NCBI RefSeq assembly: GCF_019649055.1
Contig: NW_026570273.1
Location: 930,001 to 994,000 of the forward strand
Length of the DNA: 64,000 nucleotides
Origin: Paramacrobiotus metropolitanus
Taxonomy: Eukaryota > Tardigrada > Eutardigrada > Parachela > Macrobiotidae
Direction of reading: 5' to 3'
Positions 22,612 through 33,251 of this stretch are shown in pieces. Under the pieces are notes generated by a model. It saw only the letters and a program-made list of their open reading frames with translations. It had not been told where the DNA came from and ran no database searches. The number at the start of each line of letters is the position of its first letter. Position 1 is the stretch's first letter. The position numbers and the translations under genes were made by a program.

Positions 22612-23520
22612 TGACGCGGCCCACGGTTTCAAACAGCTGAAAAGCGTGGGTACCGCACGCGTGGCATTTGGTGACCAAAGGCTTAATAAGGCGGGTACCG
22701 CACGCGTGGCCTTCGGTGACTAAAGGCTTAAATGGCCTTTGGTGACCAAAAGCTTAAAAAACATTCGGTGACCAAGGGCTTATTAGGCCTTGAGTGACCA
22801 AAGGCTTAAAAAACCTTCGGTGACCAAAGGCTTAATTAAAAGGCCTTCCGTTACCAATGACTTAAGATGCTTTCGGTGACCAAAAGCTAAAAAGGGCGGG
22901 TACCGCACGCGTGGCCTTCGCTGACCAAAAGCTTAAAGGAACAGATACGGCACGCGTGGCCGTCGGTGACCAAAGGCTCTAAAGGGCGGGTACCGTACGC
23001 GGGTCCTTCGGTGACCAAAAGCTCAAAAGGGCGGATACCGCACGCGTAGCCTTCGTTGACCAAAGGCTCATAAAAGCGGGTAACGCACACGTGGCCCTTT
23101 GTGACCAAAGGCTTAAAAGTGGGTGCCGCCAGGCTTGTTCAGGTAATTTAAGTTATCAGGTTCGTTAAAGCACTAAGTTCTTGAAACTTATTAAAGAGTA
23201 AAGCTGAAGGTAGGAACTGGGAACCGGTTTAATAGGAGAATGTTTTCACAGGTAAAGGTACTAAGTTTCGGAAACTTAGCGAGGACAAATGGACAAAGGC
23301 GTAAAAGGACAGGTTTAAGGGACTGTAAAACTGATGATCTGGCAGTCCTGGCTGATCTGGTAGTTCTGGCTGTTTTGGCAGATTGGTAGATTTAGCTAAT
23401 TAAGTGAAAGTTTGCTACGGTGCTGAGGTTTCAAAAGCGTCAGGCGTCAACAATGACAAACGATTAAGGTAATAGGTATCAAAAACTGAAAAGGCTCAAA
23501 AGCCGTAAGGCGGGTTCTGG

Positions 23521-23580
23521 CCAATCAGGAAGATTTGGAGGCGGGAGTGTGACGCACAGACAGCTCTGCTTTAATATAAT
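23521..23580 (+). promoter_or_regulatory. promoter-like block 3 (terminal)
   Basis: A single CCAAT box at 23521, GGAGGCGGGAG near 23537, and CTTTAATATAAT near 23569-23580. No hairpin follows, so the module series ends here. Confidence 0.4.
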
Positions 23581-23590
23581 GATTCCTACG

Positions 23591-23927
23591 ATAATACAGT
23601 GTTCTAGTTCCTATACAGCGCTTTCCGACAATCCAAAATTTACAAAAATTTAACGAAGTTTCTATACGATCTGAAAATCAGTATGAGCAAACGGTAATCT
23701 GTATACGGTTCGGTTCCGGTTCGCTAATGCCGATGGCTGATTCAAACGGTTTCGATATGTTTGAGGCACTTTTACTTCCTCGATTACTGTGGCCGAAGTT
23801 ATAAATCACATGGGCAGACCACTTGAATCAATAAATCAAGAATCTTCTTACACCTTAGGAATCTTCTTACATAACGCACAAGCTAAGCTTTTAATAATTA
23901 GTGGCACAGCTGCAAGACGACGACAGG
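23591..23927. other. intergenic, no gene recognised
   Basis: Spacer between the module region and the next element. Contains two direct AATCTTCTTACA copies near 23840-23875. Confidence 0.35.
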
Positions 23928-24624
23928 CGCACCCGGACAATTTTGAGTGTGACATTTCGCCGCACTCAAACTCGACGCGCGACTTTTCGCCGCGAAGACA
24001 TTTAGCCGCCGGACATTCGGACGCTGGGACACATCGGTTTGAGACATTATGCTTTGGGGCATTTTACCTTTGCGACATTTCGACGCAAGACGTCTGGTCG
24101 CAGACAATTCGTCTTGGGACATTTCGAACGATGCGACTAATCACCGCAAAGTAATTCACCGCTAAATTGCGCTAAATTCTCACTAGTTTTTCAGTTTTTT
24201 TAAGATTGTTCCAAGTTTTTCTTAGGCTTTCTTTGTATTTCTTAGACTTCCATAGGTCACCTTACGCTTTTCTAGGTTTTCTTAGGTAGTTTAGGTCTCT
24301 TAGGTTTCTTAGGTTTCTTAGGTTTCCTTAGGTTTCTGAGGTATCTGAGGTTTCTGAGGTTTCTTAGATTTCTTAGGTTTCTTAGGTTTCTTATTTAGCT
24401 TAGTAAATTATTTATCGGATAGTCGAACTGTCGCTTCGTCGAGATATCCTCGCGGCGAAAAATCCTTGCGTCGAAACGGCCATGCGACGTAAAGTCTCGC
24501 GGCGTAACGTCCTACCGACGAAATATCCTGCGACGAAATGTCGCGAGTCGAAATGGCCTTGCGGCGAAATGTCTCCGGCCGAATGTCCTGCGACTAGTTG
24601 TCCGCGGCGAAATGTCGCGGTGCC
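23928..24624. mobile_element. CG-comb element, copy 1
   Basis: Non-coding element seen three times in the window (also 27941-29071 and, inverted, 44772-45559). It opens CGCACCCGGACAATT and closes TGTCGCGGTGCC, an imperfect terminal inverted repeat. Subterminal combs of a degenerate ~15-base motif (CGACGAAATGTCC and its complement) flank a central array of CTTAGGTTT-type repeats (24285-24400). No transposase frame. No clear target duplication at this copy. Confidence 0.65.
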
Positions 24625-24912
24625 GAGGAAGGTGCCATCTTTTAAATAATGGGCTTATTAGCAGTGATTATTTTATGCTATAATAATTATATGCCCTCAG
24701 CAGCTTTTCCATACCGAAGGTGCGGCAGTCGTTCACCGTAAAATTTCAAGAGGCAGTAAACTTGGTATGCCGGTCTATAGCTAACATTTGTTAACTGTTG
24801 CAGTACACATAAAAACGCCTTAGTGAGCCGCTTCTGCTAAGCGCAAAGCCGCAAACACTGTTTCTTAACTTCTAAGACCACATAGTTCCTTAGCAGAACG
24901 GGATATTAGGAT
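24625..24912 (+). promoter_or_regulatory. upstream region of the intact Cys-rich gene
   Basis: About 290 bases before the ATG at 24913. TATAATAATTATA at 24679 is AT-rich, but too far up to be a sure TATA box. No other motif recognised. Confidence 0.25.
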
Positions 24913-27900
24913 ATGGATGCTTTACAATGGTTAACTGTTCTGGGCTTAGGTAAGTTGCTGTTGTATGTATGCCGAAAATCCATAGAATGTCCAAGTTAGG
25001 ACATTAAGTGGTTCTATGGGGATTAAACTAACAGACTAGGACACAACCACCTGAACAAATAGAACCACATAGAACCACAATAGAACCCATAGAACCGCAA
25101 TAGAACCTTCATAGAACCACAATGAAACCACGTGCAAAGTCACAAACCGGCGTACTCCCATACTAGCCCTCTTTTCTGGCGCCCATAGAACCACAAAGAA
25201 CCACCATAGAACCTCCATAGAACCATCATAGATCCACAATGGAACCGGGTACAAACTCACGAACCGGCGTACTCCCATACTAGCCCTCTTTTCTGGCGCT
25301 CATAGAACCACATAGAACCACAATAGAACCTCCATAGAACCACCATAGAACCACAATGGAACCACGTGCACAGTCACAACCCGGCATGCTGCCATACTAG
25401 CCCTATTTTCTGGCGCCCATAGAACCACATAGAACCACCATAGAACCTCCATAGAACCACCATAGAACCACAATGGAACCACAACTCGGTATGCTCCCAA
25501 ACTATCCCTCTTTTCTGGCGCCCATAGAACCACATAGAACCACCATGGAACCTCCATAGAACCACCATAGAACCACAATGGAACCACGTGCACAGTCACA
25601 ACCGGGCATGCTGCCATACTAGCCCTCTTTTCTGGCGCCCATAGAACCACCATAGAACCACAATGGAACCACGTGCACAGTCACAAACCGGCGTGCTCCC
25701 ATACTAGCCCTCTTTTCTGGCGCCCCTAGAACCACATAGAACCACAATAGAACCTCCATAGAACCACCATAGAACCACAATGGAACCACATACACAGTCA
25801 CAAGCCGGCAATGCCGGCTTGTGTCGCAAACCGTATGCGGCATCACCGTATACGGTATACTGTACGGTCAAACCGTAAGGATCCGTATAAAAAATGAGTA
25901 CGGTAACAAGATTACCGTACGTAACCGTATATAACCTGGTTACGGTAATACCGTAAACGGATAAAATGTTTCCTACGGTAAGTTACGGCAAGGCGCTTTT
26001 TAAATGAAAAAATAAACAACAATTTAAATGAAGTTGGTACCGGACCTCCTGTTCACGTTTATCGCAACTTCACTCTCGCCTTAAACAAAACAATTGCATG
26101 CTGTAATACAGTTTCAGCGCTCGTCATAGTGACCATATGCAAATTGACAAATAAGGTAACCGTGTTGCTGATTTCAATAGAAACGCTGCAGTTATTGCAT
26201 TTCGTAACTGAAAGCACTTCCTTCAATCCCCTTTCGTACTAACGATTCTTAGTACTGTAGCCTGACCTCTCAGTTAATTTAATATCGAGATATGGTACTT
26301 TCAACTGACGCTGTGACGCATCTTAAGCGCACAATGTTTTAACTCGGTGTTCTGAGTTAAGTTGCTTGCAAGTGTAAAATATGTCGAAAGTACGTTTATC
26401 ACGATTTCCGACGAGAAGGGGAACGAGAAACCGAAGGCAAATGGAAATGCGGGCGTTTAAACTTACTTAACTTAAACACTTAACTTGCAATTTAACTTAA
26501 CTTAAAAATAAACATGCCGTAGTTTACCGTACCGTACCGTAATGGGCTGGCAAATTTTTGTATCGTAACCGTACAGATGCAGAACATGGCTGCCGTAAGA
26601 GCACCGTAGCGGTAAAACGCTACGGTAAAACCGTACGTAATAGTAAGAAAATTTTGTACGGTTTGAGACCTCTTGCCGGCATGCTTCCATACTAGTCCTC
26701 TTTTCTGGCGCCCACTATATACAAGTCAGTTAATACAGCTTTTTTTAGCTTTATTTTGATTGTTTATTGTATCTTGTACGACGCTTCTGTCAATTAATAT
26801 GAATTTTCGACTCTTATTATTAAAATAGTACCATGCCCAGACGGCCAGACGTGTCATTACCGACATGACATTTTCAAGCGACCAGTATTGGCCAGTGAGC
26901 AATAATTTTCGGAACTTTGCTTCATTTTTTTATAGATCTTAGCAATTTTTTCTCCTGTGATTTTTTTTGGTATATCTGATGTAGGGGTGGCTTTACAGAT
27001 TAGCAAGGCCTCCGGGATCCAAGTTTGGTCAGTTTTGATCATGTTTGGTCACCCTCTGGACCTTCCGGATATGGCCCAGCTTACGGTTATATATTTTAAA
27101 CTGTCGTCTAAGTTAACTTCTTTGAAATAAAACCAACAGAAACGACATATGACCATAACAACGGAACACCGCAATGAGCGGTCACCGAACTGAGTGCTGG
27201 TTGAGCAGAGCGTGAGCCGAAATATTTTCGCCGATCCGCGTCCCCTCATTGTGTACCCTACGAGCCTTATATGACAACGTCAGCGATCACGTGTACCTAT
27301 CTGTATTTATGGTGATGGGCGAAGCAGCACCCATGTGACCGAGAACTTTATTGCGCAAACGCTTGTGCACTAGATCTACTCTATGACTCGGCAGCAAGAC
27401 CGCTGCTAAAGAACGGACTAACTGCTGGAGCCTGGAGGCGTAAAAGCTTTCTTATAATATAATTATGGGAATGGCCGGTTCAGGTTAAGCACTGAAAGCA
27501 GTACTTCCGTTGTGACTAAACTGAAATATGTCTGTCAAAATGACAGGAAGTGATGTAAAGCTTGTGTAATATGCTCTGTGTGAAATGCCAATGAGGTACC
27601 CGTCCGCTAGTAGAATATGAGAGTAGGAAGCATGTCGTGACTCCGTCACAATAAACGTTAACCGAAATGATCGCATGCCGCCGAAATGTAACGCAGCCAA
27701 CGTAATCGGACGCGTTCGTCAGAAATACTTTAGAATCCCATGAATTATTTTAGATATTTTATTGCTTTGCGTTTTGGAATGGTTTATAGGTTCTCCTAGA
27801 ATTTCTTATGCTACTTTAATCGTGTTTGAGAAGCTTATGTTACGTGACCCTCACAATTAGAATGTCGTCAGTGAAAAGTCGGTTTCTATCAAACGCTGTT

Positions 27901-30900
27901 CGCCAAAGCTGTTATTTGTCGGCTAGTCATTTACGTAAAACGCACCCGGACAATTGGGAGTGGGACATTTCGCCGCACTCAAACTCGACGCGACAGCATT
28001 TCGCCGCCGGACATTCGAACGCTTGGACACTTCGGCTCGAGACATCATGCTTTTAGACATTTCATCTTTGCGACATTTTGACGCAAGACATCTGGTCGCG
28101 GACATTTCGTTTTGAGACTTTTCGAACGATGCGAACAATCGCCGCAAAACCAAATCACCGCGCCTAATTCTCACTAGGTTTTCAGATTTTTAGGCTTGTT
28201 CTTAGTTTTTCTCAGGTTTCTTAGGTTTCTTGGGTTTTCTTTGGTTTCTTTGGTTTTTTTGGTTTCTTAGGTTTCTTAGGTTTTCTTAGGTTTTTCTGGT
28301 TTCTTTAGTTTCTTTGGTTTCTTTGGTTTCTTTGCTTTCTTTGGTTTCTTTGGTTTCTTAGGATTCTTAGGTTTTTTTGGTGTCTTTGGTTTCTTTGGTT
28401 TCTTGGATTCCTTAGGTTTTTTTAAGTTTCTTAGGTTTTCTCATGTTTCTTAGGTTATGTACTTAGGTTATGTTATTTGGCTTCTTAGGTTTCTTAGGTT
28501 ATGTTATTTGGCTTCTTAGGTTTTCGTAGTTATTTTTAGATTGTTCTCAGGTAATTTAAGATCTGAAGATTTCTTTTCGTTTTTTCATGTTTTTCTTGGT
28601 GTCGTGCGGTTAACTCACCCGGGACGGTAGACTTCGTGTGATCGATCTTATGACGGTCGACGAGGTGTCAATAAGAATACTTGGAAAAGAGAGACATGAT
28701 GGTGCATTGGTGATAATGGCACTTCCAAAATTGTTTGAAAACAGTTCGTGCAAGATGAAGACTTAGTAGAAACAGAAAAAAAGTTCGTGCTAACAATATT
28801 TATTCAGATGCTTTTACGCTGCAGAATAAAAGTTTAGCCAGGTCCTATTTCCGCCGAAATGTCCTTTGGCCGAAGTGAATTGCGGCCGAAGTGAGTGGCG
28901 GCCAAAAAAATGTGGCCGAAATGAGCGCGGCCGAAATGAAAACGGGCGAAATTATCGGTAGCCGACGAAATGTCCTGCGACGAAACGGCGCCCGACGAGA
29001 TTGCCTTGCGGCGAAATGTGTGTGACTAAAAGTCCTGCAACGAGTTTTCGCGGGCGAAATGTCGCGGTGCCCAATTTTTTATTTAAGAAATTGCCGGATA
29101 AGCATTTTGCCAGTTTCCAAGAAATTTCTCATTTTTCGACTTTGTCGTAACTTTTCGGAAATTTTTTTTTCAGTAGCTACTAAAATTGGTAACTGAACGA
29201 ATCTGAAATGCTTATGGTAAGCAAAGCCGTTTAATCGGAGCGAAAAAAACAAAGACCGCCATTTTGTTGGCCCATTCGGTAAAAAGGGCGAAAAGTAGAA
29301 ACGCATTGCTGAGTACAAAACGTCAGGTTGCTAGTCAAATTGCTGCCCGATCTTCTGGAAACTTTGCTGTGAAGGATACATGGCTTTAAAGTAGGAAACG
29401 AAATCAATTTCACTTTTCAGTTGATAGCACTTTCCAATAATTTTATACTCAATTTTAATATTTTTGAAATTTATTTAAAAATCGAAAACAAGTGCCATGA
29501 ATCTGATATAAGAAATCTCAAATGACATATGAATCTGTATGTTGGAAGCCATAGTCGCGACCGATTACTTCGGCCGCATGCGATCACTTCGGCCAAAGTT
29601 CATTTCAGCCGAGGTTCACTTTGGCCAGCACTAATTTCGGTCACCGCTTGTTTCAGCAATAAGACATTTGGCCATCTTAAATTTCCCAGGTTCTCCTAGT
29701 TTTCGTATGTTGCTTCGGTTTTCTTAGGCTTCTTACGTTCTTTTTCGTTTCTTGGCTTCTTAGGTTTTTTTGATGACTTAGGGTTCTTAGGTCATTCTTA
29801 GGCACAGTAATTCAGAAGAAGTTCTTTTCAATCTTTTGTTAATCTTAAGTTATTCGAAAAGTTATGGTACCATCGAAACGTAGTTAAATCGAAAGTAACG
29901 TTTTCTTGCTCAAATTCGACCAAAATAACGTCGGCCGAAATAAACTGCGGCCGAAGTTATCGTCGAAGTGAATGGCGTCCGAAAAATTTTGGCCGAAATG
30001 AAATTGGCCGAAATGAAAACGGCCGAAGTGATCGGTACCTAAAAACAGCGCACCCGTGATACGAATCAAGTATCAAAAAAGGAGGTGAATGTTCATTTCC
30101 GCCCGTAACGCGACACAAGATAAAGTCGTTACTGCGAAAAATGCGGTAAAGCAATAAGAATTAAATTATTCTTTTAATAGAGCAGTAACGAACCGAATTA
30201 TGTCTTGCTTGTAGCTGAATTACTACAAGCTAGCTAGCGGAAGTCTAAGCACCGAATGCAACGAAGTCAAATGCAATGAAGTCTAATGCAATCATAAAAT
30301 CAGAGTAAAATTTAAAAAATAACTGATGAAAATTGTTTCGCGCGAAGCCCACGCATGGCTTTGTAGTAAATTGTGGGCACCCCGACAACTCGCTGAGGAC
30401 AATTTCTCGCTGTTTTTGACTTCTTTAACAGAACTAACCAACATGTTACTATGTTTAGGGAAATCTGTTGCACAAACTTTCCCGCCGCAGGGGGCAAGAC
30501 CAAGGAGAGTTTGTAGTGATAAAATTTAAGCATGCCGGCTTGTGACTATGTACGTGGATGCATTGTGGCTCTTTGGAGGTTCTATGGTGATTCTATGTGG
30601 TTCTATGGGCGCCAGAAAAGAGGGCTAGTATGGGAGTACGCCGGTTTGTGACTTTGCACGTGGTTCCATTGTGGTTCTATGGTGGTTCTATGGAGGTTCT
30701 ATGGTGTTTGTATGTGGTTCTATGGCCTCAGAAAAGAGGGCTAGTATGGGAGTACGCCGGTTTGTGACTTTGCACGTGGTTCCATTGTGGTTCTATGGTG
30801 GTTCTATGGAGGTTCTATGTGGTTCTATGTGGTTCTATGGGCGCCAGAAAAGAGGGCTAGTATGGCAGCATGCCCGGTTGTGACTGTGCACGTGGTTCCA

Positions 30901-32634
30901 CTGTAGTTCTATGGTGGTTCTATGGAGGTTCCATGGTGGTTCTATGTGGTTCTATGGGCGCCAGAAAAGAGGGATAGTTTGGGAGCATGCCGGGTTGTGG
31001 TTCCATTGTGGTTCTATGGTGGTTCTATGGAGGTTCTATGGTGGTTTTATGTGGTTCTATGGGCGCCAGAAAAGAGGGCTAGTATGGCAGCGTGCTGGGT
31101 TGTGACTGTGCACGTGGTTCCACTGTGGTTCTATGGTGGTTCTATGGAGGTTCTATGGTGGTTCTATGTGGTTCTATGGGCGCCAGAAAAGAGGGCTAGT
31201 ATGGCAGCATGCCCGGTTGTGACTGTGCACGTGGTTCCATTGTGTTTCTTTGGTGGTTTTATGGAGGTTCCATGGTGGTTCTATGTGGTTCTATGGGCGC
31301 CAGAAAAGAGGGATAGTTTGGGAGCATGCCGGGTTGTGGTTCCATTGTGGTTCTATGGTGGTTCTACGTGGTTCTATGGGCGCCAGAAAAGAGGGCTAGT
31401 ATGGCAGCAAGCCGGGTTGTGACTGTGCACGTGGTTCCATTGTGGTTCTATGGTGGTTCTATGGAGGTTCTATGGTGGTTCTATGTGGTTCTATGGGCGC
31501 CTGAAAAGAGGGATAGTTTGGGAGCATGCCAGGTTGTGACTCTGCACGTGGTTCCATTGTGGTTCTACGGTGATTCTATGGAGGTTCTATGGTGGTTCCA
31601 TGTCCATAGAACCAGTAAGTCACTAATGTCCTAACTTGGACATTCTCTCGAAACGAAAATCCATCGTCAAATTAATTTTTGTACAGGCACGGTAAGGACA
31701 TTTAAAACGGTCAATATTACGTACATTACGGTTTTTCTCGTTCTGTTAAATTCGTGGTTTCGCTACTGTGTTTATTAAACACCATTCTCTGATTATAGCG
31801 AGCCTAGCCGTTTGCGATAAAAAGAATTCAACGGGCAGCTCTGCAGTCAATGGGAATACTTCCACTCAGACCGTAAGATATGTTCAAAAAGCGACGCGTT
31901 AAGAATTGGCGCGCTAACCAGATCATAATTCGTTACAGAAGGGAGCTGCCATATACGTCAGCGACTTCGCCGTTGACTGCGGCAAGCAGAACATCACGTA
32001 CACTGCTACCACGGGCACCGCGGACTGCGCCGAAAAATGCCGTAAAAGCAAGGACTGTCGTTACGCCGCCTATGTGGCCGACCGAGCAGCGGAAGACTCC
32101 AAATGTAACGTAAACGGGCCGTCAGTTGAGCTATTTCCAGGATTTTCCCAGGAATCTCTTAAAGCTGTCCACTACAACGTAACCGAGGAAGTTTGCTATC
32201 AGCAGTTGAAAGGGAAGGATTACTACGAAGCTCTGGAAGCCCGAGCGGCCAAATGCGGTCTCGTATCGTCCAACTATGATTGCAAATTCACCTACCTGAG
32301 CCGCCATGGTAACGACGCCATCGTGGGTTTTGTTTACAAAAGTTTTACCGCGCGCACCAACGTGGAAGTTACCGGGGAAATGCTGAAGACAGTATCCGGT
32401 GAACCGGTGTTAAAGACCGGGGTTTCGCTTGATTTATGCTGGATGCTTTGCAATCTTCATCCGTCGTGCACCGTTGCTGAGTATTTTAGAGAATATACGG
32501 AATATTACTTGAGCCATTCTTGGAGAGATTCTTGCAACCTGTATACTAAAGCGGCAATAGGGAAGGCAATGAACCAGACAGCCCACGGTGTGCAGAACCA
32601 ACCAGCCAACAGCGTTGTGTTCTTTGCTGTTTGA
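24913..32634 (+). CDS. Cys-rich secreted protein (PAN/apple-like), three exons, giant first intron
   Basis: Predicted 268-residue secreted protein. Exons 24913-24949, 31799-31872, 31939-32634. Exon 1 encodes MDALQWLTVLGL, a signal peptide matching exon 1 of the paralogue at 19070; the donor GTAAGT is in phase 1, exon 2 continues SLAVCDKKNS, and exon 3 follows a GTTACAG acceptor in phase 0. Exon 3 has a repeated Cys pattern (FAVDCGK, then DCAEKCRKSKDCRY; later DLCWMLCNLHPSC and WRDSCNLY) like PAN/apple adhesive modules, with several N-glycosylation sites, and ends VVFFAV. No membrane helix besides the signal. Intron 1 is 6,849 bases because of a foldback element (24984-31653); without it the intron would be about 180 bases, as in the paralogue (192). 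Assignment of exon 1 to this gene rests on paralogy and matching phases. Confidence 0.75.
25040..25815. repeat. left arm of foldback, ~115-bp tandem units
   Basis: Units of TAGAACCACCATAGAACCAC followed by CTAGCCCTCTTTTCTGGCGC-type sequence, about seven copies. It is the reverse complement of the right arm. The last unit is split by the insertion at 25816-26676. Confidence 0.8.
25816..26676. mobile_element. nested ACCGTA-rich insertion
   Basis: Interrupts a unit of the left arm: CACAAGCCGGCA ends at 25815 and the unit resumes with GCCGGCATGC at 26677. Ends are dense in ACCGTA / TACGGT motifs (25830-25985 and 26515-26665), typical subterminal repeats of a DNA transposon; both ends begin GCCGGC followed 10-12 bases later by CAAACCGTA on opposite strands. 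The middle has no recognised gene. The junction forms a hairpin (CACAAGCCGGC / GCCGGCTTGTG). Confidence 0.5.
26716..27940. other. interior of foldback, no gene recognised
   Basis: Single-copy-looking sequence. Minus-strand frames 27042-26857 and 27249-27049 (61 and 66 codons) are next to each other, but match no transposase I know. Confidence 0.3.
27941..29071. mobile_element. CG-comb element, copy 2
   Basis: Same family and orientation as 23928-24624: begins CGCACCCGGACAATTGGGAG, ends GTCGCGGTGCC, with a long central CTTAGGTTTCTTTGG-type array (28190-28560). A stretch of GGCCGAAGTGA repeats at 28855-28960, characteristic of the element at 29558-30039, is embedded in its right comb. Confidence 0.65.
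29290..29505. mobile_element. diverged partial copy of the TTAA foldback
   Basis: Matches the left half and centre of the element at 17451-18117: GGGCGAAAAG, CTTCTGGAAACTTTGCTGT, ATAGCACTTTCC, the ATTTTAATATT-type centre, and the start of the right half (GCCATGAATCTGATAT). Ends cannot be defined. Older than the 17-kb copy. Confidence 0.55.
29558..30039. mobile_element. GGCCGAA-comb element
   Basis: Inverted ends (CCGATTACTTCGGCCG on the left; CGGCCGAAGTGATCGG on the right), combs of GGCCGAAATGA/TTCATTTCAGCC, and a short TTCTTAGGTTT-type centre. Same design as the CG-comb elements with a different comb motif. Confidence 0.55.
30531..31618. repeat. right arm of foldback, ~115-bp tandem units
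   Basis: About nine units, each with GGCGCCAGAAAAGAGGGCTA and GTGGTTCTATGG runs, in opposite orientation to the left arm. Confidence 0.8.
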
Positions 32635-33251
32635 TGTACATCCGGAATTGAGACTTGGTCTGGTGGCGCACTGCAGTTGCCACCAGATGCCGCAACGCTT
32701 CAATACGGCCTACTAAAGAAAATACTGCCTCTATTTTACGCATGTTGGCCACACTGCTAACAATTTCGGTTGTTTTTCTAACATTTAAATCTGATCATTT
32801 TCTCATAGTCTGTCTCGCGAATGGAAGTACCTTGTTTTTCTACGGTATCTTCTCAATCCACAGATGAAAAAAGAAATGAACTAAAAACAATCGTAGCTAC
32901 AGAAGCGGAGTAGAGATAGTAAAAGTTGCTAGAAAAAAGCAAAACATAGAGAACCAGGAACAATAAAATTTAATATAAAAGAATCTAATGCACCTCGCAG
33001 TGCCGAATTGACACAGTAATGCGTGCACTGGCTCATGGTTGTAACCTTACAGCAGTTGCAGAATGGGAAAACATAAAACCAGCACAATCACTACGTAGAA
33101 AATATTTTCATTAACGATCCAAGTAGGGATTTTGATTTAGTATGCGTCCGCTGATTCTGATATACTCGAATCTAGTTTAAACAACACTTCCGTGCACTGG
33201 TCTCGTGGATGAGCGAGTGTAGGATTACAGATTACAGGAACGGAAAACGTT
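32635..33251. other. intergenic, no gene recognised
   Basis: 3' flank of the Cys-rich gene. AATAAA at about 32963 is over 300 bases past the stop; it could be its polyadenylation signal, but this is uncertain. Confidence 0.3.

Larger units (their letters stand above)
20505..23590. repeat. tandem modules: promoter-like boxes, GC hairpin, 45-bp repeat array
   Basis: Higher-order tandem repeat. Each module reads, left to right: a GC-rich hairpin, a ~170-bp leader (containing GGTTCTTGTCGGCTGGG in the first two), an array of a 45-bp unit (3 to 17 copies), a ~330-bp tail (shared AAGGTAATTAAAGTTA, CGGAAGCTTA and AAGGCG stretches), then CCAAT box(es), a GC-box and a TATA box leading into the next hairpin. 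Arrays lie at about 20728-20990, 21500-22260 and 22625-23115. Module length varies with repeat number. The flanks share GTTCTAGTT and ATAATACAGT pieces, so the region may itself be an inserted element. Because 45 is a multiple of three, long frames run through the arrays on both strands; I do not regard these as proteins. Confidence 0.75.
24984..31653. mobile_element. foldback-type element in intron 1
   Basis: About 6.67 kb. The ends carry a perfect 23-bp inverted repeat (AGAATGTCCAAGTTAGGACA plus TTA at 24984-25006; complement at 31624-31646). Inside these lie long inverted arms built of a ~115-bp tandem unit (left about 25040-25815 with a remnant at 26677-26715; right about 30531-31618). 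The flanks share the 11-bp direct repeat CGAAAATCCAT (24973-24983 and 31654-31664), read as a target-site duplication. The architecture is that of Foldback/Galileo elements of flies. No transposase was found inside; the interior holds other nested repeats. The arms give long open frames on one strand (VVLWRFHGGSMWFYG-type), which are repeat artefacts. Confidence 0.78.

Noticed and set aside
20505-23590. CRISPR-like array
   Set aside because: No unique spacers between repeats; the context is an intron-containing animal genome.
24285-24400. CTTAGGTTT arrays as interstitial telomere repeats
   Set aside because: Units are irregular (8-10 bases, variable) and always flanked by CG combs; they do not form a clean TTAGG or other telomere repeat.
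25036-31634. VVLWRFHGGSMWFYG-type frames in the foldback arms
   Set aside because: They are translations of the ~115-bp repeat in inverted orientation in the two arms; repeat artefact.
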